The position numbers were made by a program, and so were the translations under genes. The notes under the pieces were generated by a model. The model had not been told where the DNA came from. It did not search any database and worked only from the letters and a program-made list of their open reading frames with translations. From Alteromonas pelagimontana (GTDB taxonomy: Bacteria; Pseudomonadota; Gammaproteobacteria; Enterobacterales; Alteromonadaceae): DNA of 64,000 nt. Within the stretch, counting starts at the first letter, position 1. Every line of letters begins with the position of its first letter. The stretch lies in NCBI RefSeq assembly GCF_002499975.2, contig NZ_CP052766.1:1488001-1552000 (forward strand), given 5' to 3'. Shown here piece after piece: positions 1 through 9,515 of the stretch.

Positions 1-1013
1 GCGAAACTGCCCAGGCTATAGTTCAGTACATGCAAAAGAATAACGGGTTGATCACCCAAAATGATCTTTCACGCTACGAAGCCAAATGGCGCCAACCGGT
101 CCGTTACCACTGGCGGGGTTATACCTTGGTTACGGCCCCACCACCCAGTTCGGGCGGCGTTGCCGTGGCCCAGTGGATAGGCATGTTGGATGATGTGCTG
201 GAGAATACAACCCTGCCCGCCCAAAACAGCGCTTCTTACGTGCACCTTATGGCGGAGATTGGCAAACGGGTGTTTGCCGACCGCGCCGAGTATATGGGCG
301 ATCCGGATTTCGTGAACGTACCGGTCAGCCAATTAATTGATCAAAACTATATTGATAAACGCGCCAATGAAGTCACCATAAATAACATTTCTGCTACCGA
401 AGATGTAAAACCAGGTTTATATGAAAGCCCGCAAACCACGCATTTTTCAGTAATGGATCAATGGGGAAATGCCGTGTCTAACACTACCACGTTAAATCTG
501 CTTTTCGGTAACGCGATGGTAGTAGAAGGCGCAGGCTTTTTGTTAAACGATGAGATGGATGATTTTAGCGCGAAAGCAGGTGTACCTAACTTTTTTGGTG
601 CAGTAGGCGGTACGGCAAACGAAATTCAGCCGTACAAGCGGATGCTTTCGTCAATGACCCCAACAATCGTGTTGAAAGACAATGAGGTACAGCTGGTAAC
701 GGGATCTCCTGGTGGCACCACCATTATTTCGTCAGCCACTCAGTCACTGTTGAACGCATTGCTATTTGATATGACAGCAGAAGAAGCGGTGAACGCGCCA
801 CGATTCCACCATCAACTATTACCCAAAGATACCATTGCTTATCATGAAGGCTTATCGCAACAGGTAATTGCAGAACTGGAAGCCATGGGTTACACAATGA
901 AGCAAAGCAATTTTGGCGATGTGCAACTAATTAAACGCACTGCCACAGGGTTAGAGGCCGCTTCAGAAGCAAGGGGCAGAGGCAAGAGTATCGTCGCAGC
1001 CGGGGGTCATTAA
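1..1013 (+). CDS. ggt: Gamma-glutamyltransferase, C-terminal part (5' end outside window)
   Basis: The reading frame is open to the left edge, so the start lies outside the window. The product matches gamma-glutamyltranspeptidase, the periplasmic Ntn-hydrolase that cleaves glutathione and transfers the gamma-glutamyl group. The motif QTTHFSVMD carries the autoprocessing and catalytic threonine (codon at about 435-437), which becomes the N terminus of the small subunit. The downstream segments SSMTPTIV and GSPGGTTIISS are the conserved substrate-binding loops of the family. The C terminus is complete and ends in a stop. Assignment is secure; the exact substrate preference is not visible. Confidence 0.93.
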   Translation, partial: ETAQAIVQYMQKNNGLITQNDLSRYEAKWRQPVRYHWRGYTLVTAPPPSSGGVAVAQWIGMLDDVLENTTLPAQNSASYVHLMAEIGKRVFADRAEYMGDPDFVNVPVSQLIDQNYIDKRANEVTINNISATEDVKPGLYESPQTTHFSVMDQWGNAVSNTTTLNLLFGNAMVVEGAGFLLNDEMDDFSAKAGVPNFFGAVGGTANEIQPYKRMLSSMTPTIVLKDNEVQLVTGSPGGTTIISSATQSLLNALLFDMTAEEAVNAPRFHHQLLPKDTIAYHEGLSQQVIAELEAMGYTMKQSNFGDVQLIKRTATGLEAASEARGRGKSIVAAGGH

Positions 1014-1047
1014 GAAAACGCCCGGCGCATGGCCTTTTGGTCTTGTC

Positions 1048-1464
1048 TTACTTTGCAAATAGCTGGTCGAGCGACGCAAACGCTTTAAATTCAAGCGCAT
1101 TGCCAGCGGGGTCGTGAAAAAACATCGTGGCCTGCTCGCCGGGTTGCCCTTTAAAACGAATATAAGGTTCTATTACAAATGTCGTTCCTGATTCTTGCAG
1201 GCGTTCGGCCAACTGTTGCCAGACTTCCATAGTCAATACCACGCCAAAATGCGGCACGGGCACTGCGTGATTATCCACTGCATTATGTCTCGGAGCCGAA
1301 GGCGTGCTTTCGACCTTGTGCGTCACCAGTTGATGACCATAGAAATTCCAATCAATCCATTGTGTGTCACTACGGCCACGCTCACAGCCTAATAAATCGC
1401 CGTAGAAAGCGGCGGCGTCATCGAGATTATCTACCGGAATTGCTAAATGGAACGGTTGCGGCAT
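1048..1464 (-). CDS. VOC (glyoxalase/bleomycin-resistance fold) family protein
   Basis: A 138-residue protein with one vicinal-oxygen-chelate module pair. It opens with [17 protein letters not shown], typical of the first beta-alpha-beta unit, and closes with [14 protein letters not shown], which carries the usual C-terminal glutamate metal ligand. The ATG is preceded by a very strong ribosome site (AGGAGGTGTT), fixing the start. It converges on ggt and is separated from purA by an empty 270-base stretch. Members include lyases, dioxygenases and resistance proteins; the specific reaction cannot be read from sequence. Confidence 0.85.
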   Translation of the reverse strand: MPQPFHLAIPVDNLDDAAAFYGDLLGCERGRSDTQWIDWNFYGHQLVTHKVESTPSAPRHNAVDNHAVPVPHFGVVLTMEVWQQLAERLQESGTTFVIEPYIRFKGQPGEQATMFFHDPAGNALEFKAFASLDQLFAK

Positions 1465-1689
1465 AACACCTCCTCATCATTTTAGTCAAAAATGATAACA
1501 CGGTTTTAAGCAATTTGAATTAATCCGCAATAATGCGCTCACTCAGCACGAGAAAAAGGCGCGCCGAGGCAACTGCGACAGGAACAGAGTGTGGAAGACA
1601 AAAGCAGCGACAGGATACAGACACAAGTCGAAGAAGCCACGCCAATTCGCAGAAAAGCACATGGTATTATTTTCGTGAATGGAAAAAGA

Positions 1690-1714
1690 AACAGCCTGCG
1701 CAAGGCAGGCTGTT
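1690..1714 (-). terminator. Rho-independent terminator of purA
   Basis: A perfect 10-bp stem (AACAGCCTGC paired with GCAGGCTGTT) with a 5-nt loop. On the minus strand it is followed by TTTCTTTTT, so it terminates transcription leaving purA, 25 bases after the purA stop codon. The rest of the 1465-1738 interval shows nothing convincing. Confidence 0.9.
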
Positions 1715-1738
1715 GATAACTTCGTGGATAGCTTGTGC

Positions 1739-3040
<1,302 letters not shown>

Positions 3041-3191
3041 TCAAATTGTGTAAGAAAATTAGGCGAGGATTCTATCAAAGATTCCCATGGTTGATCATCT
3101 GTTTTATGCGCAAAAATACAACAGCATCATTTTACGTGGAGAATTTTCTATCGTGGATACTGATTGCCGCTTAACCTTTGCCCCGTTTGTG

Positions 3192-3377
3192 TCAATAGTT
3201 AAGATAAAACAGGCTGATAAAACCTATTATCACCAGCACCCCGCCTACCTGACGTAGCTGGTTAGACGGCTGCTGGCTTATCTGAAGCATATACAACCGC
3301 CAGCGATTTGGAATAAGCAGAGGCCCTAGCCCCTCAAGAATACAAACAATGGCTAATGCCGACCACAACCACTCCAT
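3192..3377 (-). CDS. yjeT: DUF2065 (YjeT-like) small inner-membrane protein
   Basis: 61 residues with two hydrophobic segments (about 4-20 and 44-61) separated by a polar loop containing IPNRWRLYMLQISQQP, the hallmark of DUF2065. The start is fixed by AGGAGTAAGTA before the ATG. It sits upstream of purA, the same relative position as yjeT in Escherichia coli, where hflKC precedes it. Here the upstream neighbour is an aminotransferase whose stop lies 12 bases before this ATG, implying co-transcription. Function of the family is unknown. Confidence 0.85.
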   Translation of the reverse strand: MEWLWSALAIVCILEGLGPLLIPNRWRLYMLQISQQPSNQLRQVGGVLVIIGFISLFYLNY

Positions 3378-3389
3378 TACTTACTCCTG

Positions 3390-4550
3390 TTAAAATTTAG
3401 CCAAACAACGCAAATCGATTTCGTTTGGCTGATGATACAAGGAAAAGCCAAAACGTAATCGGTCGCCGCGATAATCAGTTTGAATACCTTCGTGCGCTAA
3501 CGCAGCAGCCAGTTGCGCCGCACTGGCTTCATCAGGCAGCGAAAATGTAAGAAAATGCCCGCGTTCAGCCGCATCTTTTACCATTAATGTCGATGAATTA
3601 ATGAAAGGGTGATTAATATCATTAAGCTTTTTCAAAAATGCAGCCTGTACAGATTGGACATGGCGCTGGATTGTATCCACCGTTATATGATTGGCTTTGA
3701 ATAATTGAAATACTGCCCGCATTCGGTATAGCGCTGAAAAATCCATAGTGGCGCCAGCAAAACGCATTCCGTTAGCAGCATAGCTGACGACATCATCGCG
3801 GGCTTTATCCAGCTCACCAAATTCGGCGAACCAGCCAGTGTACAGTGGCCGCAACTGACAGTTTGGGGGAACGTGACAAAAACAAGCCCCCTCACCTGCC
3901 TGGGCATATTTATAGCCACCCGCCAGATAAAAAATACGGTCAGCAATGCGACTTAAATTTGTCGGCACGGCCATAAAACCGTGATATCCATCGATTATGA
4001 TAATGGTGTCGGGATTGGTGACGGCATTAACAATTGCCTCAAGATCACCAATAGCAAATCCGGAATTAAAAAATACCTGACTGACAAAAACCACATCCGG
4101 TTGCTGTTGTTTGATTTGTTCAATGAAGCGATCAATAAAAGAAGCAAAAGGCAGTGTGGGCACCGAGGTTAATTCTATCGTTTCCCATTCTGTTAGCCGT
4201 TGTACCTGTCTGTGAAAACTGTGGAATTCGCTATCAGTGGAAAGAATTTTCTGCGGTTGACGCCAGTCCAGTGCACTTAATATACGAAATAATAATTCGT
4301 GGGTGTTGGGAGCAAAGACTATTTGTTCTGGCTTTCTGGATTGCAAAATATCACTGATAGTCTGCTGAACCTCGGGCACTACCGTTTCAAAAAAAAACTG
4401 CCATTTGTCGTCTACCCACCGCGCACTGTCATCCCAGTATTCGCACATGGCATCCCGCGTTACGTCCGGCCAGTAATAATGACTGTGGCAAGAATAATGT
4501 TGCTTACCCGCATTTGCCTTTAAAAAACGGGAATAGAAATGCTGATACAT
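3390..4550 (-). CDS. PLP-dependent class V aminotransferase / kynureninase-like enzyme
   Basis: 386 residues with the fold-type I architecture of class V aminotransferases. The segment IIIIDGYHGF carries the aspartate that contacts the PLP pyridine nitrogen, and LAGGYKYAQAGEGACF carries the probable Schiff-base lysine. The C-terminal half has the small domain with a final DYRGDRLRFGFSLYHQPNEID strand pattern resembling kynureninase and cysteine-desulfurase relatives. No tryptophan-catabolism gene is nearby, so the substrate is open. It leads a transcript with the DUF2065 gene, which starts 12 bases after its stop. Confidence 0.8.
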   Translation of the reverse strand: MYQHFYSRFLKANAGKQHYSCHSHYYWPDVTRDAMCEYWDDSARWVDDKWQFFFETVVPEVQQTISDILQSRKPEQIVFAPNTHELLFRILSALDWRQPQKILSTDSEFHSFHRQVQRLTEWETIELTSVPTLPFASFIDRFIEQIKQQQPDVVFVSQVFFNSGFAIGDLEAIVNAVTNPDTIIIIDGYHGFMAVPTNLSRIADRIFYLAGGYKYAQAGEGACFCHVPPNCQLRPLYTGWFAEFGELDKARDDVVSYAANGMRFAGATMDFSALYRMRAVFQLFKANHITVDTIQRHVQSVQAAFLKKLNDINHPFINSSTLMVKDAAERGHFLTFSLPDEASAAQLAAALAHEGIQTDYRGDRLRFGFSLYHQPNEIDLRCLAKF

Positions 4551-4750
4551 GTTGCTGGCTTATAAGGAACGAAAAGCCCACTCTAGCAAATATTGAAACG
4601 AAAATATTAATTCTTCGCTGAATTTTAAGCCTTCCGCTTCTTTGCCAGTAAACAGCTTCCGCTGATTGTTTACGTCTACTAAGATCTACCTTTACCTATT
4701 TTTTATATATCTGCTATACAATAGTTACTGCGAGCAATCAGGAAGATGGA

Positions 4751-5191
4751 ATGCGATTTCCTAAATACGGGCATTATACGCTGGAAATGTCAGGCAATAT
4801 GTTGGAAGTGTTCGCTACGGGTGCGTGGAATCTGGCGACCACTGAAGCCATGGTTGAGGAAATGCATGTCATGGTGAAAGAATTTAATCATGCCCCCTGG
4901 GCGGCATTAATGGATGGGCGGCGCTGGATATTTTCGACGCCAGATTGCCAGCAAGTAATTTCAGAAGCCATAAAGAGGAACATTGACTTCGGCCTCAAGC
5001 GCTCTGCTTATGTACTGGACTCGGGCATGGTAAAAAAAGCCCAGCTTGAACGTACTCATCCTGCCATTAAGGCCGAACATGAACAGGCGGGCTACCAGCG
5101 CCGCTACTTTTCCAGTTACTTTGCGGCGCTAAGCTGGCTACAAGAAGAAGGCTACACGCCCTACGGTAAATCTTTTTCTGTTGAAACCTAG
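4751..5191 (+). CDS. Conserved hypothetical protein, possibly STAS/SpoIIAA-like fold
   Basis: 146 residues, soluble, no signal peptide or membrane segment. The ATG follows AGGAAGATGGA, a good ribosome site. The pattern of an N-terminal strand pair (YTLEMSGNMLEVFATGAWN), an amphipathic helix (TTEAMVEEMHVMVKEF), then the strand WAALMDGRRW and another helix resembles SpoIIAA/STAS-like single-domain proteins, but this is a fold guess only. It stands alone between divergent and convergent neighbours. I do not recognise a function. Confidence 0.7.
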   Translation: MRFPKYGHYTLEMSGNMLEVFATGAWNLATTEAMVEEMHVMVKEFNHAPWAALMDGRRWIFSTPDCQQVISEAIKRNIDFGLKRSAYVLDSGMVKKAQLERTHPAIKAEHEQAGYQRRYFSSYFAALSWLQEEGYTPYGKSFSVET

Positions 5192-5230
5192 TTTATAAAT
5201 AAGCTGCTGTTACGCAGTGCGGTTTCACCC

Positions 5231-6091
5231 TTAGTATAACAGGCTATACACTTTGCGACGGTAAGCAGACTTGAGCGGTTCGCCATCTGGCAACGCATTA
5301 ATCATATCCAGCATTAACTTTTTAGCTTCACCGAAGTTTAAATCTTTCAGCAATACCGAGTGCAACAGTGCTAATGCCTGATCAACTTTACGCGCTTGTT
5401 GTAACTGCACTGCCAATTCAATTTTTAGTTGCAGATTTTCGGGCTCTCGCTCCACTGCCTCTTGCAGTTGTTTGATTTCAGGCGTGTCTGCGGCCTGTTC
5501 CGCTAGCTCGATTTTACCTAACAACACTTGATAGCGGCTATCCTGATCTACCAGTTTAATAGTTTCCAACTCGGCCTTTGCCTGCTCGATAGAGCCTGTT
5601 TCCACCAAACAGTCGATATACATGTACCGACTATCAATATTTTCCGGGTTAAGATCGTACGCTTGCTTTGCGAAAGGGAAAGCGCCCTGATAATCGCCAG
5701 CTTCGATTGCTTGCGCTGCTTTTTGCAAATCTTCATCTTCCGGCTGCGGCAGATACTTTGCCAACATTTCCCGAATTTGGCTCTCCGTTTGCGCCCCGGC
5801 AAAACCATCTACAGGTTGACCATCTTTAACTACCATAACCGTCGGCAGGCTGCGAATACCAAACTGCGCAGCAACTTCCTGCTGCTCATCGCAATCTACT
5901 TTTGCCAGAATCAGTACTTTTTGGTATTCCCGGGCAATTTTTTCCAGAATGGGCATCATGTCTTTACATGGTTCGCACCACTGCGCCCAAAAATCGACCA
6001 GAATAAGTTTTTCCTGAGATTCCTGCAGAATCACCTGCTGAAAATTTTCTAAGGTGATATCCACAATATTGTTTGTTGCTGAAAGGTCCAT
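5231..6091 (-). CDS. ybbN: CnoX/YbbN-type co-chaperone (thioredoxin domain plus TPR)
   Basis: 286 residues, nearly the same length as Escherichia coli CnoX (YbbN). Residues 10-110 form a thioredoxin domain with DFWAQWCEPC; both cysteines (C39 and C42) are present. Residues about 115-286 are helical tetratricopeptide-like repeats, ending with the family-typical SAYRRKVYSLLY. CnoX proteins hold unfolding clients and hand them to GroEL and DnaK during oxidative stress. Unlike the E. coli protein, which lacks the CxxC pair, this one should be redox active. The start is supported by AGGCAGAATTC before the ATG. It converges on the 146-aa gene. Confidence 0.9.
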   Translation of the reverse strand: MDLSATNNIVDITLENFQQVILQESQEKLILVDFWAQWCEPCKDMMPILEKIAREYQKVLILAKVDCDEQQEVAAQFGIRSLPTVMVVKDGQPVDGFAGAQTESQIREMLAKYLPQPEDEDLQKAAQAIEAGDYQGAFPFAKQAYDLNPENIDSRYMYIDCLVETGSIEQAKAELETIKLVDQDSRYQVLLGKIELAEQAADTPEIKQLQEAVEREPENLQLKIELAVQLQQARKVDQALALLHSVLLKDLNFGEAKKLMLDMINALPDGEPLKSAYRRKVYSLLY

Positions 6092-6248
6092 GAATTCTGC
6101 CTATTGACTCACTTTGCAAAGTGATATGGGGTATTCAGCGCAAAAAACAAGCCTATAACAGACACTGCCCGGCCAGAAGTTCTGCTAACATAAAGCTAGT
6201 ACAATGGTTAATAAGTCGTACTTCGTGAATGGGAACAGAGGGCTTACT

Positions 6249-6620
6249 GTGAATGCCAATCAAACATACCAAAGTTTTACTGAGTTTTATCCGTATTATT
6301 TAAGCGAACACGCGACGGCTTCATGTCGCATGTTGCACTTTATCGGTTCTTGGTTGGTGCTGGCCGTTGTTGTAATAACTGTGGTATTACAGCAGTGGGC
6401 CCTGCTTTGGTTACTTCCGGTTATTGGCTATGGCTTTGCCTGGGCTGGGCACTTCTTCTTTGAGAAAAATCGCCCTGCCACCTTTCGCTACCCGTTGTAC
6501 AGCCTCATCGGTGACTGGGTGATGTTTAAAGACATTCTCACTGGCCGATTGTCATTAAAAGGAAGTGCTTGCGACGCCAATCCTCCTTCGACATCGCCGT
6601 CTTCTCATGATAATAATTAA
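6249..6620 (+). CDS. DUF962 (Mpo1-like) membrane protein
   Basis: The conserved part begins at YQSFTEFYPYYLSEHATASCRMLHFIGSW and runs through two hydrophobic pairs to FRYPLYSLIGDWVMFKDIL, the DUF962 signature shared with yeast Mpo1, an Fe-dependent dioxygenase of fatty-acid alpha-oxidation. The two conserved histidines (SEHATA and LHFIGSW) and GHFFFEKNRPATF are present. The frame also allows an ATG at 6204, but that has no ribosome site, while the GTG at 6249 follows AGAGGG at good spacing, so I prefer 6249 (123 residues). It precedes the S9 peptidase by 32 bases. Substrate unknown. Confidence 0.8.
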   Translation: MNANQTYQSFTEFYPYYLSEHATASCRMLHFIGSWLVLAVVVITVVLQQWALLWLLPVIGYGFAWAGHFFFEKNRPATFRYPLYSLIGDWVMFKDILTGRLSLKGSACDANPPSTSPSSHDNN

Positions 6621-6652
6621 ACAACAATAAACAGCTAACAATAGGAACGACA

Positions 6653-8728
6653 ATGACGGGAACTCTGCGACGGTATCGCAATGCAATTATTTTTACAGCG
6701 CTGTCTGGTACAGTCGCTGCAGTTTCAGTTCAGGCTGAAGAGGCTCTACCGACTACGCTGCAATACCAGGATACCTTTAATCTTGAATATGCCGCCTCAC
6801 CTTTTTTTACCCCAGACAGTAAAACGCTGATATACGAGCGTCGTTCTATGGACATTATGCAGGATCGTACCCATACCAGTCTTTGGCAGATCAATTTAGA
6901 TAACCATCAGCATCGTCCACTTATCGCCACCGGTGCGAATGTCAGCCAGGCAACGCTCTCACCGGATGGCACGAAGTTGGCGTTTATCTCCGATGAGGAA
7001 GGTAGCAGTCAATTGTATGTTCAGTATTTAGATAACGGACAGCAGGCCAAACTGACCAATCTTACTTTTTCACCGGGCAACCTCACCTGGTCCGGCGATT
7101 CTACTCAACTGGCTTTTACACTATTTACTCCAGGCAAACCGGCTTCACTTTTTAATGATATGCCAACCAAACCGGATGGTGCGGAGTGGGCGAAAACCGC
7201 AAAATTTATTGAAAAGACGCAATATCGTTCTGATGGTGCGGGATATTTACCCGAGGGTTTTCAGCAAATCTATATTCTGCCGGTTGCCGGTGGTACGCCC
7301 CGACAACTGACGTCCGGGCGATACCCCAACGGTGGCAGTCTGGCTTTTAGTAAAGACAATAAAGCTATCTACTTTTCAACTGATCGTCGGGAAGATTATT
7401 CATTACACCCGCTGGACAACGATATTTTCCAGGTGAACATTGACAGTGGTAAAGTCACCCAGGTAACCGACATGGCAGGCCCGGAAGCCTCGCCTCTGCT
7501 TAGTCCTAACGGAAAATATCTGGCGTTCACTCAGCTTAATGACCGCAAGCTTTCCTATCAAAATGCCGACTTAGTGGTAATGAACTTGAGTTCAGGTGCG
7601 GTAACTCGCCTGACCGGTGATTTGGATCGTGCGCCAGGTAAGTTTGTCTGGTCAAACGATAGCAAAGAGTTGGTGTTTAGTTATCTGGATCAAGGCACCA
7701 GCAAACTGGCCCGCGTAAGTTTAGACGGTGACATCGAAAAAATGGATGTAGCTATTGGTGGACAATCTCTGGGCCGCCCTTACACCTCGGGTGACTTTGC
7801 AGTAAGTGCCAAAGGCACTATTGTTTATACTACCGATAGCACCTCCCGCCCGGCGGACTTGGCTATTGTGGGCCGCCGCGGTAAACCACAAACCCTCACT
7901 GATCTTAATTCTGATGCTTTAGGTCACTTAAACCTCGCCAAGGTTGAAGAGCTGAATGTTACTTCCTCAGTTGATCAACGCTCGATTGGCGCTTGGGTAG
8001 CATTACCTCCCGGGTTTGACGCGAAGAAAAAATATCCGCTTATTTTGGAAATCCATGGCGGTCCTCACGCTGCATACGGCCCTCACTTTTCCATGGAAAT
8101 ACAGTTAATGGCGGCCAAGGGTTACGTGGTGGTTTGGTCTAACCCGCGGGGTAGTGCGTCTTATGGAGAAGATTTTGGTAATCTAATTCATCATAATTAT
8201 CCGTCAGAAGATTATAACGATCTTATGGATGTTGTTGATGCTACCATTGCAAAAGGTTACATCGATGAAAGCAATTTATTTATCACTGGCGGCTCTGGTG
8301 GTGGGGTACTCACCGCATGGTCAGTGGGTAAAACCGATCGCTTTGCCGCTGCCGTAGTTGCTAAACCTGTGATTAATTGGATGAGCTTCGCGTTAACTGC
8401 AGATGCCTACCCGTTTTTCAGTCAATACTGGATGCCGGGAATGCCTTGGGAGATTCCCGACCATTTATGGAAGCATTCCCCTCTTTCACTTGTTGGCAAT
8501 GTGAAAACACCTACGCTATTGCTGACCGGCGAATCTGATTACCGCACCCCGATTAGCGAATCTGAACAATTCTATCAAGCGCTACGTTTACAGGGCGTAG
8601 ACGCGGCAATGGTGAGAATTCCCGGTGCCTCTCACGGCATTGCTGCCACGCCTTCGCGTTTAATTCAGAAGGTAGGAAATATTCTGGCTTGGTTTGAGCG
8701 TTACAAGAAAAAGCCTGACTCGCAGTAG
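6653..8728 (+). CDS. Secreted S9 family prolyl oligopeptidase-like peptidase
   Basis: 691 residues with an N-terminal signal peptide (hydrophobic stretch to about residue 28, VSVQAEE). Residues about 40-420 form a WD40/TolB-like propeller rich in SPDGTKLAF-type repeats. The C-terminal alpha/beta hydrolase has EIHGGPH, the nucleophile motif GGSGGG (serine near residue 548), the acid in GESDYRTP and the catalytic histidine in PGASHGI. This is the layout of dipeptidyl- and acylaminoacyl-peptidases of family S9C. It probably degrades peptides in the periplasm or outside. AGGA lies before the ATG. A strong hairpin terminator follows. Confidence 0.92.
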   Translation: MTGTLRRYRNAIIFTALSGTVAAVSVQAEEALPTTLQYQDTFNLEYAASPFFTPDSKTLIYERRSMDIMQDRTHTSLWQINLDNHQHRPLIATGANVSQATLSPDGTKLAFISDEEGSSQLYVQYLDNGQQAKLTNLTFSPGNLTWSGDSTQLAFTLFTPGKPASLFNDMPTKPDGAEWAKTAKFIEKTQYRSDGAGYLPEGFQQIYILPVAGGTPRQLTSGRYPNGGSLAFSKDNKAIYFSTDRREDYSLHPLDNDIFQVNIDSGKVTQVTDMAGPEASPLLSPNGKYLAFTQLNDRKLSYQNADLVVMNLSSGAVTRLTGDLDRAPGKFVWSNDSKELVFSYLDQGTSKLARVSLDGDIEKMDVAIGGQSLGRPYTSGDFAVSAKGTIVYTTDSTSRPADLAIVGRRGKPQTLTDLNSDALGHLNLAKVEELNVTSSVDQRSIGAWVALPPGFDAKKKYPLILEIHGGPHAAYGPHFSMEIQLMAAKGYVVVWSNPRGSASYGEDFGNLIHHNYPSEDYNDLMDVVDATIAKGYIDESNLFITGGSGGGVLTAWSVGKTDRFAAAVVAKPVINWMSFALTADAYPFFSQYWMPGMPWEIPDHLWKHSPLSLVGNVKTPTLLLTGESDYRTPISESEQFYQALRLQGVDAAMVRIPGASHGIAATPSRLIQKVGNILAWFERYKKKPDSQ

Positions 8729-8741
8729 CGCTTAAAAGTGC

Positions 8742-8772
8742 AAGAAAGCCAGGCAAAGTCCCTGGCTTTCTT
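8742..8772. terminator. Bidirectional terminator between the S9 peptidase and sodC
   Basis: A 12-bp stem (AAGAAAGCCAGG with CCTGGCTTTCTT) and a 7-nt loop. The GC core is flanked by T-rich sequence in both directions, so it can end transcription of both convergent genes. Confidence 0.85.
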
Positions 8773-8800
8773 TAACAACAGCATGGAGTTGAGCAGCGCC

Positions 8801-9322
8801 TTATTTGATTACGCCACATACAACTCGCGCGCCACCGCCACCTAATTTTTCAGGCGAATCGGAATAGTTATCGCCGCCCGCGTGAATCATCAGCGCCAGG
8901 CCTTTTAATTCGTCCATTTCCAGACGGGGAGCAAGCACCGGATGCTGAGCATTTCCATCTTTATCAACGTACAACAGCGGTAAATCGCCTCTGTGATTGT
9001 CTTCCGTCCAAGGATAACCGTGCTTACCGGTTTTCTCTGGGTCATAATGTCCACCCGCAGCGCCCCCGAGAACTTTTTTGCCATCTTTCATTTTACTTTC
9101 GCAAGAGCCGTTTTCGTGTACATGAAAACCATGTCCACCTCTTGCGACCCCGGACAAAGAAGGAGTGAAGACGACACCATAGTCACTTTTGCTTATTTCT
9201 ACTGTTCCAGCCGCTTTACCTGACTCCAAATCATTCATTTTAACGGTCATATTATCTGCTGCGTGAGCGGCGGAAAATGTGCTAAGAGCGAACGCGATGC
9301 TAATCGCTGCTTTATTTATCAT
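8801..9322 (-). CDS. sodC: Periplasmic Cu/Zn superoxide dismutase
   Basis: The frame is open from 9367, but AAGGAGAACACT sits before the ATG at 9322 and the protein then begins with a clean signal peptide (MINKAAISIAFALSTFSAAHA), so 9322 is the start (173 residues). All bacterial SodC metal ligands are visible: GFHVHENGSC, GGHYDPEKTGKHGYP, GDLP and MIHAGGDNYSD. The cysteines in NGSC and VVCGV form the structural disulfide. It dismutates superoxide in the periplasm. Its upstream neighbours on the same strand encode other metal and oxidant-defence proteins. Confidence 0.96.
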   Translation of the reverse strand: MINKAAISIAFALSTFSAAHAADNMTVKMNDLESGKAAGTVEISKSDYGVVFTPSLSGVARGGHGFHVHENGSCESKMKDGKKVLGGAAGGHYDPEKTGKHGYPWTEDNHRGDLPLLYVDKDGNAQHPVLAPRLEMDELKGLALMIHAGGDNYSDSPEKLGGGGARVVCGVIK

Positions 9323-9472
9323 AGTGTTCTCCTTTGAGGTGAGAGCGAGAGAAAATTTTCTGAACATAAAGTCCGTAAATAATCATTAACGCTGTTTGGT
9401 ACTCAAAAAATCACCAATCAGGATCATTAAACTTGTTCTTTGCTGTAGTCAGTTGGTGAGCAAAATAACAAA

Positions 9473-9493
9473 AAACCGGCGCGTAGCCGGTTT
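9473..9493 (-). terminator. Terminator of the PQQ sugar dehydrogenase gene
   Basis: An 8-bp stem (AAACCGGC with GCCGGTTT) and a 5-nt loop. On the minus strand it is followed by TTTTG and lies 22 bases beyond the stop of the upstream gene, separating it from sodC. Confidence 0.8.
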
Positions 9494-9515
9494 CAATTTC
9501 ACACTTATCTTGCGC

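Noticed and set aside
5528..6052. 174-codon plus-strand ORF opposite ybbN
   Set aside because: It is antisense to a gene with clear thioredoxin and TPR motifs, has no ribosome site and no family resemblance.
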